From: CAKSQF01 sp964568425
GTDB lineage: Bacteria; Bacillota; Clostridia; Oscillospirales; CAG-272
DNA length: 64,000 nt
Direction: 5' to 3'
NCBI GenBank assembly: GCA_964568425.1
Contig: CAZMPO010000008.1
Location: 1-64,000, forward strand
The notes beneath the pieces are model-generated. The model searched no databases. It worked only from the letters and a program-made list of their open reading frames with translations, and had not been told where the DNA came from. The position numbers and the translations under genes are program-made. Below are positions 43,223 through 52,831 of the stretch, piece after piece (the first letter of the stretch is position 1; each line of letters opens with the position of its first letter).

Positions 43223-44941
43223 TTAATACCCTACTTCTGTTTGAGTATAGTATTTATTAACAATGGTTATATAGTCGATCCCCTGTTCGGCGAGAACTAT
43301 TGCTCCCGAGATGCTGAGACCGATACCGTTTCCGCTGCCGTATCCGACGAAAACAAAATCGCCGAATGCCACGCCGTCGCTTCCGTCCGATCTTGAAACG
43401 GTAAAATCGGTTGACGGCAGATAATGTATAAACAGTTCACGGATGTCCTCGCGACCGCTCACTGTCAGGCAGTTTCCGAGAACATCAGTAAACAAGATCT
43501 CGCTGACATGTTGCGAGTTTCCGTCTGACGGGTATGACAGATCGATCTTGTCGATAGGTGCCTTGAGCGAGCTGTATCCGGCTGATTCTAGCATTGAGAA
43601 TATACTGTCCGAGCTGAGCGCGATCTCCCATTTTTGCCTATCGTCCCACGGTGTTGAAACAGGTGTCAAATACGGATATCTGCCACTGTCCACCTCACTC
43701 GGAAGTGATGCAGTCGACCGACCCGCCGACAGACAATAGAGTGCCTTTATCGGCTTATCATTAGAGCAAATGACCTGCCCTTTTGTCAAGCTCACCGCCT
43801 CGTCAAGTGTCGTTGATTCCCCGGCAGAGATGCCGCCGTACATGTGGCAGTGACCATCAGTGCAAACATCAAAGCCGTCCGCCCTGTGCCGTCCGAGCAT
43901 GTTGTATGCATTGGTCCTCAAAACAGTGGCAACCGCCATTGCCGCATCTTTCGGAATGTTGTCGGTCACCTCATATTGAATGATCGCCCTAACATAATCC
44001 TCTATTGAAAATTTGTTGACCACCTTGATCGTTTTCAAATTCGTGCTTTCATACGAAAAGGAGAAATATCCGCTGTAATTACCCTTATCGGGAGATGACA
44101 GCTCGCCGCGAAGTGCCACAAGTTCGAACTCGGTATCGTCAACATCAAGCTCGCATACAACGCGATGGGTCGATCCGTCAACGATCGTATAGCCGTCATC
44201 GAGAGACGAAACGATTTTTGCTCCGTTAATGATCAGCTTTTCGCGCAGAGCGTCAAGAGCGGTGCGAGCGACGTCCTCACTGTCGAATTGACCGATCCTG
44301 ATATAATATTTTCGATCGGAAACAGCGGCAAAAGCTAAATTATCGGTTCCGTCAAGAACGCCGGATTTATTTAGTTCATCAACAAATTCGAGTATATTAG
44401 ACGAGTCAAACCCCGAATGAGTAACGATCGTTTGTCCCGGCTGAGGGTTAATCGGCGCAGGATTGTCATCGCCCTTACTTTCGTCTGTCTTATACGCGTA
44501 TTCGCTTATCTGAATGTGATAATCGGATGAGATCTGCACGCCCTCGTCCGAGTCAACAAATTTGTTGCCCACAAATGACAGGCGACCGTCAACACAGACG
44601 TGAACTGATGACAGGTTCGGAAGCTCGAGAAGCAGTCTTTTTGAAGGAGTTTGCAAGCAAAATCCGTTTGCACAGGCAAGCGTGAAACTTTGTACGGCAA
44701 GATCGCCGTAGCAAAGTCCAACGCTTATCTCTTTTCCGTCGACATCAAGCCCCTTGTCAACAGGCATCGGTGTTGTCGATGGCTCTGTCTCGGGCAGACC
44801 AAATGAGTAAAAGGATGTCTCGAACACCATTAAAACAATGCCGAGTACCATGATCGCCCCGAGAAAACCGCTGAGAACTCTTATCCAAAAGTTCTTTTTG
44901 CGCTCGTAAGAGGTTTCTTTTCGATTTCTTTTTTCTGACAC
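43223..44941 (-). CDS. SpoIID/LytB domain protein with SPOR-like region
   Basis: SpoIID is a lytic transglycosylase-like enzyme that remodels peptidoglycan during spore engulfment; LytB-like relatives serve in vegetative cells. A membrane helix (about 21-43) is followed by an outside region. A SPOR-like segment lies near residues 210-245 (KYYIRIGQFDSEDVARTALD). The SpoIID core follows (FSIEDYVRAIIQYEV, DAAMAVATVLRTNAYNM) and ends with the signature GNGIGLSISGAIVLAEQGID and IVNKYYTQTEV. At 572 residues it is much longer than B. subtilis SpoIID (about 340). The start is GTG with AAAGGAGGAG upstream. It lies 51 bases after parC. Confidence 0.85.
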   Translation of the reverse strand: MSEKRNRKETSYERKKNFWIRVLSGFLGAIMVLGIVLMVFETSFYSFGLPETEPSTTPMPVDKGLDVDGKEISVGLCYGDLAVQSFTLACANGFCLQTPSKRLLLELPNLSSVHVCVDGRLSFVGNKFVDSDEGVQISSDYHIQISEYAYKTDESKGDDNPAPINPQPGQTIVTHSGFDSSNILEFVDELNKSGVLDGTDNLAFAAVSDRKYYIRIGQFDSEDVARTALDALREKLIINGAKIVSSLDDGYTIVDGSTHRVVCELDVDDTEFELVALRGELSSPDKGNYSGYFSFSYESTNLKTIKVVNKFSIEDYVRAIIQYEVTDNIPKDAAMAVATVLRTNAYNMLGRHRADGFDVCTDGHCHMYGGISAGESTTLDEAVSLTKGQVICSNDKPIKALYCLSAGRSTASLPSEVDSGRYPYLTPVSTPWDDRQKWEIALSSDSIFSMLESAGYSSLKAPIDKIDLSYPSDGNSQHVSEILFTDVLGNCLTVSGREDIRELFIHYLPSTDFTVSRSDGSDGVAFGDFVFVGYGSGNGIGLSISGAIVLAEQGIDYITIVNKYYTQTEVGY

Positions 44942-44968
44942 TTGCTCTCCTCCTTTCGTTGCTTTCGC

Positions 44969-44986
44969 TAAACTTATATAAGTTTA
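44969..44986. repeat. Perfect 18-bp palindrome before the spoIID-like gene
   Basis: TAAACTTATATAAGTTTA reads the same on both strands. A further TTATATAAG copy follows at about 44993-45001, across the parC stop. It lies in the 51-base gap between parC and the spoIID-like gene, where a regulator or sporulation sigma factor site might be expected. It may be only AT-rich chance symmetry. Confidence 0.55.
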
Positions 44987-44992
44987 TATATG

Positions 44993-47218
44993 TTATATAA
45001 GCTTTATTTGATTGTCGCCGATCTCCATCGCACCGACAGCGACACCGGTCGCGGGGATCTTCAATTTGCGACAGGATTTCCCACCGTTGGGTTTGTAATC
45101 TTTGACAACATCGACGATCTTTTGTTTATCTTTGAGCGTGAACAGTGTAACGCCCTGAGACGAACGCGTTGTTTTTGTCGGAATCAGCGATGTTTCAATA
45201 AGTATCGCTTTTCCGGTATTTGCAACGATCAGAACATCGAACGGCTTGTCCTCGTAAAACACGGCAACGACCGGCGATGTCGTGCTGTACGCTCCTGTCA
45301 ACTTTTTTCTGTTTGATTTGGTTTCATAAGCAGAAACGGGAACTCTGACGCCCTTTCCGTTTTCGAACAGAAATACAAAATTTCCGCTGTAATCGCCACG
45401 TTTGAATGATTTCATGAAGACGGCGCGCTCGCCTTTGTCAAAGGCAAACTTTGCCGGGATATAATCACCGGCGGCCGATGCTTTGGTTATATCAAACTGA
45501 TCGGCAAAGGCTCTGTAGCACTGTCCGCGATCGGAGAAAAACAGAAGCATGTCGGTGTTGTCGGCATCCTCGTATACTGTTATTTCGTCATCTTCGCGCA
45601 ATTTCTGTTCGTCGTTTCCGCGCAACGACTGCGGGGTGATCTTTTTGAAATAACCTTGTTTTGTGAAAAGAAGCTTTATCGGATAGCTGTCAACCGTTTC
45701 TTCTTCAACATATTCGGTTATGTCTTCTTCGTACACAAGCTGAGTCATTCTCGGCTTGCCGTATTTCGCTTTGATCTCTTTAAGCTGTTTCGAAATATAA
45801 GTCTTAAGGCGCGCCTCGGAGGATATCAGATCCTCTATATCCGCGATCTCCTCGGTAAGACTTTCGATCTCCTCAGTCCTTTTGAGAATGTATTCGCGGT
45901 TCAAATTGCGAAGCTTTATCTCCGCGATAAACTCAGCTTGGATCTCGTCAATGTCAAAGCCCTTCATAAGGTTGGGTATGACATCTTTTTCGTTGGGAGT
46001 TTGTCTTACGATCTTTATTGCTTTGTCAATATCCAGAAGGATCTTACCAAGTCCTTGAAGCAGGTGGAGACGCTCTTTTTTCTTTTGAAGATCAAATGAA
46101 AGCTCGCGTTTGACGCACCCGATCCTAAAGGTTATCCATTCCTTGATTATCTCGATTATACCGAGTTGCTTCGGAACATTGCCGATGAGAACGGTAAAGT
46201 TACAAGAAAAATTATCTTGAAGAGGAGTCAATTTAAAGAGTTTGTTCATAAGCTGATCAGGATCGACACCCTTGCGCAGATCGAGAGTAAGCTTGAATCC
46301 ATTTCTGTCGATCTCGTCTCTGAAATCCGATACTTCTTTTAGCTGATTGTTCTTAACAAGCTCGGTGAGCTTTTTCATTATAAGATCGAGCGATGTGGAA
46401 TAAGGTATCTGAATGATATCTATGCAGTTTTGATCTTTGTCGTAAACATATCTGCTTCTGACGGCAAATGATCCCGTCCCAGTCCTGTATATATCCGAAA
46501 GCTGGGCTCTGTTATAGATAAGTTGACCACCTCCCGGAAAATCGGGGGCTTTGATAATGTCAAGTATCTGATCAACATCGGTGTGAGGATTGCGAAGTAT
46601 CTGTATCGTACCGTCACAGATCTCTCCGAGGTTGAACGAACAGATCTTCGACATAAGTCCGACAGCAATACCCATATTAGCTGAGACAAGTATGTTAGGA
46701 AAAGACGTCGGCAGAAGAACCGGCTCTGTTGTCGTGTTATCATAGTTCGGCACAAAATCGACGGCGTCCTTGTCGATCCCGCGAAATATCTCGGCGCAAA
46801 AAGGATCGAGCTTGACCTCCGTATAACGCGATGCGGCAGGCGGATCGGCAGAATACTGTTTACCGAACGAACCCTTTGAATCGACGAACGGATGCAGAAG
46901 TGACTCGTTATCCTTGGTGAGGCGGACGAGCGTCTCGTATATCGACGCATCGCCGTGAGGATTCAAATGCATAGTCTGACCGACGACATTTGCCGATTTT
47001 GTTCTCGCACCGCTCATGAGCCCCATTTTGAGCATCGTATACAGAATTTTTCTGTGAGAAGGCTTGAAGCCGTCGATCTCGGGTATGGCTCTCGATATGA
47101 TCACCGACATGGCATATGGCATGTAGTTGTTTACTACCGTATCGGTTATCGGCTGTTCAACGACGGGAGCGGTCTGCTCTATGTCTTGGATATCATTTTG
47201 TTTCTTTTTCCTCGCCAT
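44993..47218 (-). CDS. parC: DNA topoisomerase IV subunit A (ParC-like)
   Basis: This type IIA topoisomerase A subunit cuts and rejoins DNA. The catalytic tyrosine is Y132 in AASRYTEVK. The N-terminal YAMSVIISRAIPEIDGFKPS and LNPHGDASIYETLVRL blocks are present; the latter is the quinolone-sensitivity region. The C-terminal domain is a degenerate beta-pinwheel (about 500-741) without a clear GyrA box, which points to ParC more than GyrA. A parE/gyrB partner is not next to it, so that subunit is unlinked. AGGAG precedes the ATG. It lies after ywlC on the same strand, 32 bases away. Confidence 0.88.
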   Translation of the reverse strand: MARKKKQNDIQDIEQTAPVVEQPITDTVVNNYMPYAMSVIISRAIPEIDGFKPSHRKILYTMLKMGLMSGARTKSANVVGQTMHLNPHGDASIYETLVRLTKDNESLLHPFVDSKGSFGKQYSADPPAASRYTEVKLDPFCAEIFRGIDKDAVDFVPNYDNTTTEPVLLPTSFPNILVSANMGIAVGLMSKICSFNLGEICDGTIQILRNPHTDVDQILDIIKAPDFPGGGQLIYNRAQLSDIYRTGTGSFAVRSRYVYDKDQNCIDIIQIPYSTSLDLIMKKLTELVKNNQLKEVSDFRDEIDRNGFKLTLDLRKGVDPDQLMNKLFKLTPLQDNFSCNFTVLIGNVPKQLGIIEIIKEWITFRIGCVKRELSFDLQKKKERLHLLQGLGKILLDIDKAIKIVRQTPNEKDVIPNLMKGFDIDEIQAEFIAEIKLRNLNREYILKRTEEIESLTEEIADIEDLISSEARLKTYISKQLKEIKAKYGKPRMTQLVYEEDITEYVEEETVDSYPIKLLFTKQGYFKKITPQSLRGNDEQKLREDDEITVYEDADNTDMLLFFSDRGQCYRAFADQFDITKASAAGDYIPAKFAFDKGERAVFMKSFKRGDYSGNFVFLFENGKGVRVPVSAYETKSNRKKLTGAYSTTSPVVAVFYEDKPFDVLIVANTGKAILIETSLIPTKTTRSSQGVTLFTLKDKQKIVDVVKDYKPNGGKSCRKLKIPATGVAVGAMEIGDNQIKLI

Positions 47219-47250
47219 AAAAAACTCCTATCGGATGTTAAAATCAAAAA

Positions 47251-48279
47251 TTAAAGCTGAATCACGCGATATCCCGCCGCTTTAAGCATTCGGTTAAAAA
47301 TCGCAAGTCCCATTCCCTCTTTCGGGGGAAGCTTTGCAAAAATCGTTTTTACCGACGGCATTGTGTCAAATTCACGCAAAATTTCAAAAATTCGCCTTCC
47401 CTGCATTTCGAGGTCAAGCTCTCCGCCGACGATCTTTGCGTTTTTGAGATCTTTTATTTTTTCATATTCATTAAAACAGATATACGCGACACTGTCATCA
47501 TCGGCAAATGACAGCATATATTTTTCGACCGTCTCGTCATCACCCGATAAAAGAACGACTTCCGCACGAGGTGCATAGTGACGATATTTCATGCCCGGGG
47601 CGAGCGGTTTTTCACCATCCGAGAGCTTCTCGGTGACCGCTTTGTCGACAGATACGTCAAACCCCTTGTTTTCGAGCATTTCGAGAGTGATCTTCCCGGG
47701 ACGAAGAAGTTTTAAATGATCGGCGTCGACGATCGACACGATGGTTGACTCGAGTCCGATCTCAGACTCTCCTCCGCCGATTATCATGTCTATACGACCG
47801 TCCATATCCTCGACAACATGCTCAAAAGAAGTACAGGACGGGCGACCGCTGATATTTGCCGACGGAGCGGCTATCGGGCAACCGGATAATTCGATCAAAC
47901 GGTGGGCGATCGGATGAGACGGAACCCTCACCGCAACAGTGTCAAGACCGCCCGTCACACCGTATGGTATCGTGTCCTTTTTGGGCATGATCACAGTCAA
48001 AGGTCCGGGCATAAAAGCACTCGCGAGCCGATAGAACGCATCACTCGTAAAGCAGTATTTTTCGGCATCGCTTGCCTTTGCAAGATGAATGATCAAAGGA
48101 TTATCAGATGGTCTGCCTTTTGCGGCATAGACCTTTTTCGCCGCATCCTCCATAAGCGCACTTGCGCCGAGTCCATATACCGTTTCGGTCGGAAAAGCGA
48201 CCAAACCGCCGTTTTTTATTATGTCAGCGGCTTTTTTTAAGCCAAATTCGTCTGTTTTTTCAAAAATCTCGGTTTTCAT
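47251..48279 (-). CDS. ywlC: L-threonylcarbamoyladenylate synthase (Sua5/YwlC type)
   Basis: The enzyme makes threonylcarbamoyl-AMP for the t6A modification of tRNAs reading ANN codons. The YrdC fold is recognised from GGLVAFPTETVYGLGASAL, KGRPSDNPLIIHL and APSANISGRPS. The C-terminal Sua5 domain (about 225-342), with PLAPGMKYRHYAP at its border, makes it the long type. Its ATG at 48279 lies 20 bases inside the 3' end of prfA, and no good ribosome site is seen, so translational coupling to prfA is likely. RF1 and t6A both serve translation, so the pairing is functionally sensible. Confidence 0.95.
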   Translation of the reverse strand: MKTEIFEKTDEFGLKKAADIIKNGGLVAFPTETVYGLGASALMEDAAKKVYAAKGRPSDNPLIIHLAKASDAEKYCFTSDAFYRLASAFMPGPLTVIMPKKDTIPYGVTGGLDTVAVRVPSHPIAHRLIELSGCPIAAPSANISGRPSCTSFEHVVEDMDGRIDMIIGGGESEIGLESTIVSIVDADHLKLLRPGKITLEMLENKGFDVSVDKAVTEKLSDGEKPLAPGMKYRHYAPRAEVVLLSGDDETVEKYMLSFADDDSVAYICFNEYEKIKDLKNAKIVGGELDLEMQGRRIFEILREFDTMPSVKTIFAKLPPKEGMGLAIFNRMLKAAGYRVIQL

Positions 48280-49339
48280 TGTTTTTTAATTTTTCGGCAC
48301 TGTCGGCAGTGATCAGTGCATCTATCATACCGCCGATATCACCATTCATGAAGCCGTCAAGCGAATAAAGCGTCAGACCGATTCTGTGATCGGTCACGCG
48401 ACTTTGCGGAAAGTTATATGTGCGTATCTTTTCCGATCTGTCGCCTGAGCCGACCTGCGATCTGCGCGTATCGGCTATCGAGCTTTCCTGCTCCTCTTTT
48501 TTTATCATATAGAGCTTGGCGCGGAGCATGTTTAATGCTTTTTCTTTATTCTGAAGCTGACTTCTTTCCTGTTGGCATTCAATCACTATACCGCTCGGTT
48601 TATGCGTAAGTCTTACAGCCGACTCGGTCTTATTTATATGCTGCCCGCCTGCGCCGCTCGATTTGCACGACTCGAATATGATATCCTCGGGATTTATCGA
48701 GACATCGACCTCCTCTGCCTCAGGAAGAACGGCGACAGTTACGGTTGATGTTTGTATCCTTCCCTGCGACTCGGTCACCGGTACGCGCTGAACGCGGTGC
48801 ACACCGCTTTCGAATTTGAACCTCGAATACGCGCCGTCCCCCTTTACGGTAAATGCGATCTGTCTGTAACCGCCAAGTCCCGTCTCGTTTGTCGAAAAGA
48901 CCTCGCAGGAAAATCCGTTTGCAGTCGAATACATCGAATACATTCGAAACAGATCGGACGCGAAAAGTGCCGCCTCCTCGCCGCCTGCTCCTGCCCTTAT
49001 CTCGACAATAACATTCCTGTCATCGTTTGGGTCTCGCGGGATCAATAGGAACTTCAACCTTTCTTCAAGAGCCGCTTTGTTCTCGCGCGCTCGTTTCAGA
49101 TCTTCCTTTATCATTTGGCGAAGCTCCTGATCGTTTTCTTCGTCAAGAAGCATTTCGTCGGCAGATATCTCATCACTGCAAGAGATGTATTCGCGGTAGG
49201 CGGAGATCAAAGGCTCAAGACCCTTTTGCTCGCGAAGGAGCGATGTGTAAAGCTTGTGGTCGGTGATTATTTCGGGCTGTACAAGTCTTTGGCACAGCTG
49301 ATCATATTTGATCAGCGTCTCGTTTAATTTACTGAACAT
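48260..49339 (-). CDS. prfA: Peptide chain release factor 1
   Basis: RF1 ends translation at UAA and UAG codons. The stop-codon reading PxT motif is PVT at residues 187-189, and the GGQ motif that triggers peptide release is at 231-233 (GAGGQHINK). The C-terminal RTYNFPQSRVTDHRIG is conserved. The start at 49339 gives 359 residues, the family norm, and has AGG 6 bases upstream. The longer frame from 49420 overlaps the obgE coding region and is rejected. It overlaps ywlC by 20 bases. Confidence 0.97.
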   Translation of the reverse strand: MFSKLNETLIKYDQLCQRLVQPEIITDHKLYTSLLREQKGLEPLISAYREYISCSDEISADEMLLDEENDQELRQMIKEDLKRARENKAALEERLKFLLIPRDPNDDRNVIVEIRAGAGGEEAALFASDLFRMYSMYSTANGFSCEVFSTNETGLGGYRQIAFTVKGDGAYSRFKFESGVHRVQRVPVTESQGRIQTSTVTVAVLPEAEEVDVSINPEDIIFESCKSSGAGGQHINKTESAVRLTHKPSGIVIECQQERSQLQNKEKALNMLRAKLYMIKKEEQESSIADTRRSQVGSGDRSEKIRTYNFPQSRVTDHRIGLTLYSLDGFMNGDIGGMIDALITADSAEKLKNNENRDF

Positions 49340-49349
49340 ATGCGCCTGA

Positions 49350-50630
49350 TCATTTAACGAAGTCGAACTCAAAGTCGTATATGCTGACACTATCTCCGTC
49401 AGAAACACCGGCAGCCTCAAGCTTTTCTATAACCGATGCCTGACGCAGAACACGCTGAAAATAATTCATCGATTCTCTGTCATCAAAGTTGATCGAACCC
49501 ATCAGATTATACAGCCACTCGCCCTCAACGATGTAAGTTCCGCTTGAATCGCGTGTTATCGTGATCTCGTGACCGTCACCTGAATCCGTCATCGGCGTAG
49601 GTTCGACATATGTTGACTCGTAGACGGTGATTGGCGGGAGATCAGCGAGTTTTTTGTATGCAAGGTTGACAAGCTCTTTTATATTGTTTCCGGTTGCGGC
49701 AGATACATATATCAGATCGCATCCGGAGTCCGAGACATATTTTTCGAAATCGGCAAGATTTGTTCTGTCCTCAACCAGATCATGCTTGTTTGCAACGATC
49801 ACCTGCGGTCTTGATGAAAGGTCAATGCTGTAATTCTCAAGCTCTCTGTTTATCGTCTTGATATCCTCGATCGGATCGCGCCCTTCACTTCCCGATACAT
49901 CGACAACGTGGAGAAGCAGTCGACATCTGTCTACATGACGGAGAAAGCGATATCCGAGCCCTGCGCCATCTGATGCACCCTCTATCAGCCCGGGAATGTC
50001 AGCGGCAATAAAAGCTTTGTCCGAGCCGACCTCTACAACGCCTATGTTTGGCTCGAGAGTTGTAAAATGATAGTTTGCAATCTTGGGTCTTGCACCCGAG
50101 ATCATTGACAGGATAGTCGATTTTCCAACATTCGGAAATCCGACAAGCCCGACATCGGCGATCAGCTTGAGCTCAAGCATGACCTCTTTTTCTTCGCCTC
50201 TGATGCCCGACTTTGCAAAACGGGGTATTTGTCTGGTCGGAGTGGCAAAATGTCTGTTTCCCCATCCGCCCTTGCCGCCTCTGCAAATAACAAAATCGTC
50301 ACAATCGGACATGTCTTTTATCACGGCACCCGACTGCGTATCCTTGATCACCGTTCCGGGAGGAACGGGGAGGATGATGTCAGCTCCGTTCTTTCCGTGG
50401 AATTTGTCATTTTTTCCGTCGCCACCGTTCTCGGCGGCGAATTTTCGGCGATATTTGTAATATGTCAGCGTGTTTGCGCCGGGATCGATGCGGAAGATTA
50501 TATTTCCGCCCTTGCCGCCGTCACCGCCGTCCGGTCCGCCGTGAGACACATATTTTTCGCGGTGGAAGGATACGCAGCCGTTTCCTCCGTTACCTGCTTT
50601 TAAGTTTATAACAACATTGTCAAATAGCAT
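49350..50630 (-). CDS. obgE: GTPase Obg
   Basis: Obg is an essential ribosome-associated GTPase with roles in 50S assembly, stress and sporulation entry. The Gly-rich N-terminal Obg fold is seen (NLKAGNGGNGCVSFHREK, GGDGGKGGN). The G domain carries G1 GFPNVGKST, G3 DIPGLIEGA and G4 NKHD. The C-terminal OCT domain (about 345-426) is also present, as is usual in Firmicutes. It starts 2 bases after the ligA stop, with prfA 10 bases downstream. Confidence 0.97.
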   Translation of the reverse strand: MLFDNVVINLKAGNGGNGCVSFHREKYVSHGGPDGGDGGKGGNIIFRIDPGANTLTYYKYRRKFAAENGGDGKNDKFHGKNGADIILPVPPGTVIKDTQSGAVIKDMSDCDDFVICRGGKGGWGNRHFATPTRQIPRFAKSGIRGEEKEVMLELKLIADVGLVGFPNVGKSTILSMISGARPKIANYHFTTLEPNIGVVEVGSDKAFIAADIPGLIEGASDGAGLGYRFLRHVDRCRLLLHVVDVSGSEGRDPIEDIKTINRELENYSIDLSSRPQVIVANKHDLVEDRTNLADFEKYVSDSGCDLIYVSAATGNNIKELVNLAYKKLADLPPITVYESTYVEPTPMTDSGDGHEITITRDSSGTYIVEGEWLYNLMGSINFDDRESMNYFQRVLRQASVIEKLEAAGVSDGDSVSIYDFEFDFVK

Positions 50631-50632
50631 AT

Positions 50633-52606
50633 TTATTTCACCAATTCAAGAAACTCAGCCTGATCGATAATGCGAACACCGAGTCCCTGAGCCTTTGTAA
50701 GCTTACTGCCCGCATCCGACCCGGCTATCACATAGGAGGTCTTTTTCGAGACCGAGGATGACACCTTGCCTCCGTGAGCTTTGATCATCTCCTCGGCTTC
50801 ATTTCTCGTCATAGACGGCAGAGTCCCGGTCAGGACGAATGTCAACCCTTCAAATCTGTTATCAGAGAGCTTATCCGCTTTGTGAGCGGTAACAACTCCC
50901 GCCGACTTCAACCTGTCAACGATCTGTCTTGTTGACGGATGCGAGAAGAATTCAACTATATTTTGCGCCGTAACAGCACCGATATCGTCAAGTCTTGACA
51001 GACTCTCAACTGTTGTGTCAAAATAATCTTCAATATCGCAAAACTCGCCTGCCAGTGTTTCGGCTGCTTTTTCACCGACCTGACGTATGCCAAGCGCATA
51101 CAAAAGCCTTGCGAGTCCGCGCGTCTTTGACGCCTCTATTGCCGCTATCAAGTTATCCGCGCTCTTTTTGCCCATTCTGTCAAGCTCCGCAATGTCGGAC
51201 GCGTTTAGATAATAGAGATCGACAACATTATGCACAAGACCTTTCTCGCGCATACTTTTAAGAAGTGCCGGACCGAGACCGTCGATATCCATAGCATCCT
51301 TTGAGGCAAAATGAATAAGATTGCGAAGGAGCTGTGCGGGACAGTCGGCATTTGTGCATCTGACCGCCGATTCATCGTCCCTGATCGTCGGTGCTCCGCA
51401 CGACGGGCAAAAGCTCGGCATTACATATTCTTTTTCACCGCCGTTTCTCCGACTTTTATCGGATGAAACGATCTCGGGAATAATGTCACCCGCTTTTTGA
51501 ACGATAACAGTGTCACCGATGCGGATGTCTCTGTCGTGGATGAAATCGATATTATGAAGCGTCGCGCGACTGACGGTCGACCCTGCAAGTCTTACGGGTT
51601 CAAGCTCGGCTGTTGGCGTAAGCACACCTGTTCTTCCAACCTGAATCGTAATATCGACAAGCTTTGTCCTCTTTTGCTCCGGAGGAAATTTATAGGCAAC
51701 AGCCCACTTCGGCGTCGATGTTCCCTCGCCTATCTCCAATCTTTTTGGCAAAGAATTGACTTTAATGACCACACCGTCAATGTCATAAGAAAGGCTGTCG
51801 CGCATTCTGCCGATCTCCTCGATGCACTCGATTATCTCGTCGGCATCGGACGCTTTTTTGTAATAAGGAATAACATGAAAACCAAGACTCTTCAAAAAAT
51901 CAAGACTTTCTATGTGTGTGTCAAAGATCTTGTCGGAAAGCTGCATGTTAAAAATGAAAATGTCAAGCTTTCTTGCCGCCGCGATCTTGGAATCGAGCTG
52001 TCTCAGCGACCCTGCCGCGGCGTTTCGCGGATTTGCAAAAAGTGACTGTTCGGCCGCCTCGCGTTCAGCGTTGAGCGAGGCAAAGACCGATCGAGGCATG
52101 AATACCTCGCCGCGCACCTCAAGTGTTCCCTCGTAATCAATTTTCAAAGGGAGTGCCGAGATGGTTCTCAGATTCTCGGTCACATTTTCGCCGACATAAC
52201 CATCTCCGCGTGTCGCACCGTATACAAGCTCGCCGTTTTCGTAATGGACCGCGCACGAGAGACCGTCGATCTTGCATTCGACCGAATAATCGATCTGTCC
52301 GTATGCTTCGCTTAAAGACCTGCAAAAAGCACGAAGCTCATCATAAGAAAAAACATCGGTCAAGCTTTTAAGCGGCAGGGTGTGCTCGATCTTTTCGAAT
52401 TTGTCGAGCGCCTTTCCGCCGACTCGAACCGTCGGTGAGTTCGGGTCGTAATATTCGGGGTTGTCCGCCTCAAGTGCCTTAAGTTCGTAAAAGAGCTTGT
52501 CATACTCAAAATCGGATATCTCGGGGGCGTCGTCAACATAGTATTTCTTCGAATAGTGAGCAATCATCTTCCTGAGATAATCAATTCTTTTCTTCGTATC
52601 ACTCAT
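50633..52606 (-). CDS. ligA: NAD-dependent DNA ligase
   Basis: LigA seals nicks in replication and repair using NAD+. The adenylated lysine is K112 in ECKIDGLS. N-terminal domain Ia, the OB fold (WAVAYKFPPEQ), the Cys4 zinc finger (FCPSCGAP with CTNADCPAQ), the HhH repeats (about 430-570) and the C-terminal BRCT domain (FEGLTFVLTGTLPS onwards) are all present. The length of 657 residues is normal. It opens the long minus-strand run that extends to the exonuclease. A clear promoter lies upstream. Confidence 0.98.
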   Translation of the reverse strand: MSDTKKRIDYLRKMIAHYSKKYYVDDAPEISDFEYDKLFYELKALEADNPEYYDPNSPTVRVGGKALDKFEKIEHTLPLKSLTDVFSYDELRAFCRSLSEAYGQIDYSVECKIDGLSCAVHYENGELVYGATRGDGYVGENVTENLRTISALPLKIDYEGTLEVRGEVFMPRSVFASLNAEREAAEQSLFANPRNAAAGSLRQLDSKIAAARKLDIFIFNMQLSDKIFDTHIESLDFLKSLGFHVIPYYKKASDADEIIECIEEIGRMRDSLSYDIDGVVIKVNSLPKRLEIGEGTSTPKWAVAYKFPPEQKRTKLVDITIQVGRTGVLTPTAELEPVRLAGSTVSRATLHNIDFIHDRDIRIGDTVIVQKAGDIIPEIVSSDKSRRNGGEKEYVMPSFCPSCGAPTIRDDESAVRCTNADCPAQLLRNLIHFASKDAMDIDGLGPALLKSMREKGLVHNVVDLYYLNASDIAELDRMGKKSADNLIAAIEASKTRGLARLLYALGIRQVGEKAAETLAGEFCDIEDYFDTTVESLSRLDDIGAVTAQNIVEFFSHPSTRQIVDRLKSAGVVTAHKADKLSDNRFEGLTFVLTGTLPSMTRNEAEEMIKAHGGKVSSSVSKKTSYVIAGSDAGSKLTKAQGLGVRIIDQAEFLELVK

Positions 52607-52653
52607 ATCCTAGTCTCCTGTGTTTCGCGAACCTATTATGCAACCCACTTTAA

Positions 52654-52682
52654 ATTATATCACACTTTGAATGCAAATTCAA
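52654..52682 (-). promoter_or_regulatory. Promoter of the ligA operon
   Basis: On the minus strand TTGAAT, a 17-base spacer and a perfect TATAAT, about 48 bases before the ligA ATG. It could serve all genes down to the exonuclease. Confidence 0.78.
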
Positions 52683-52748
52683 GGGTATTACCGAAAGTTT
52701 TCACTATGTTAATACTTTTAGGCAAAATTTAACAAATGTATCCTTAAC

Positions 52749-52813
52749 AAAAGGCAGACACCTTTCGAAACAGCTGTCGATTAGGGTTATTCTGTCGAAA
52801 GATGTCTGCTTTT
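52749..52813 (-). terminator. Long imperfect hairpin terminator after the gene at 52832
   Basis: AAAAGGCAGACACCTTTCGA at 52749-52768 pairs with 52795-52813, with one bulged G and one G-T pair, around a 26-base loop. On the minus strand the stem ends in TTTTG. It lies just after the stop of the 52832 gene. Confidence 0.65.
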
Positions 52814-52831
52814 GTCATTGTTTCTTAGAGA

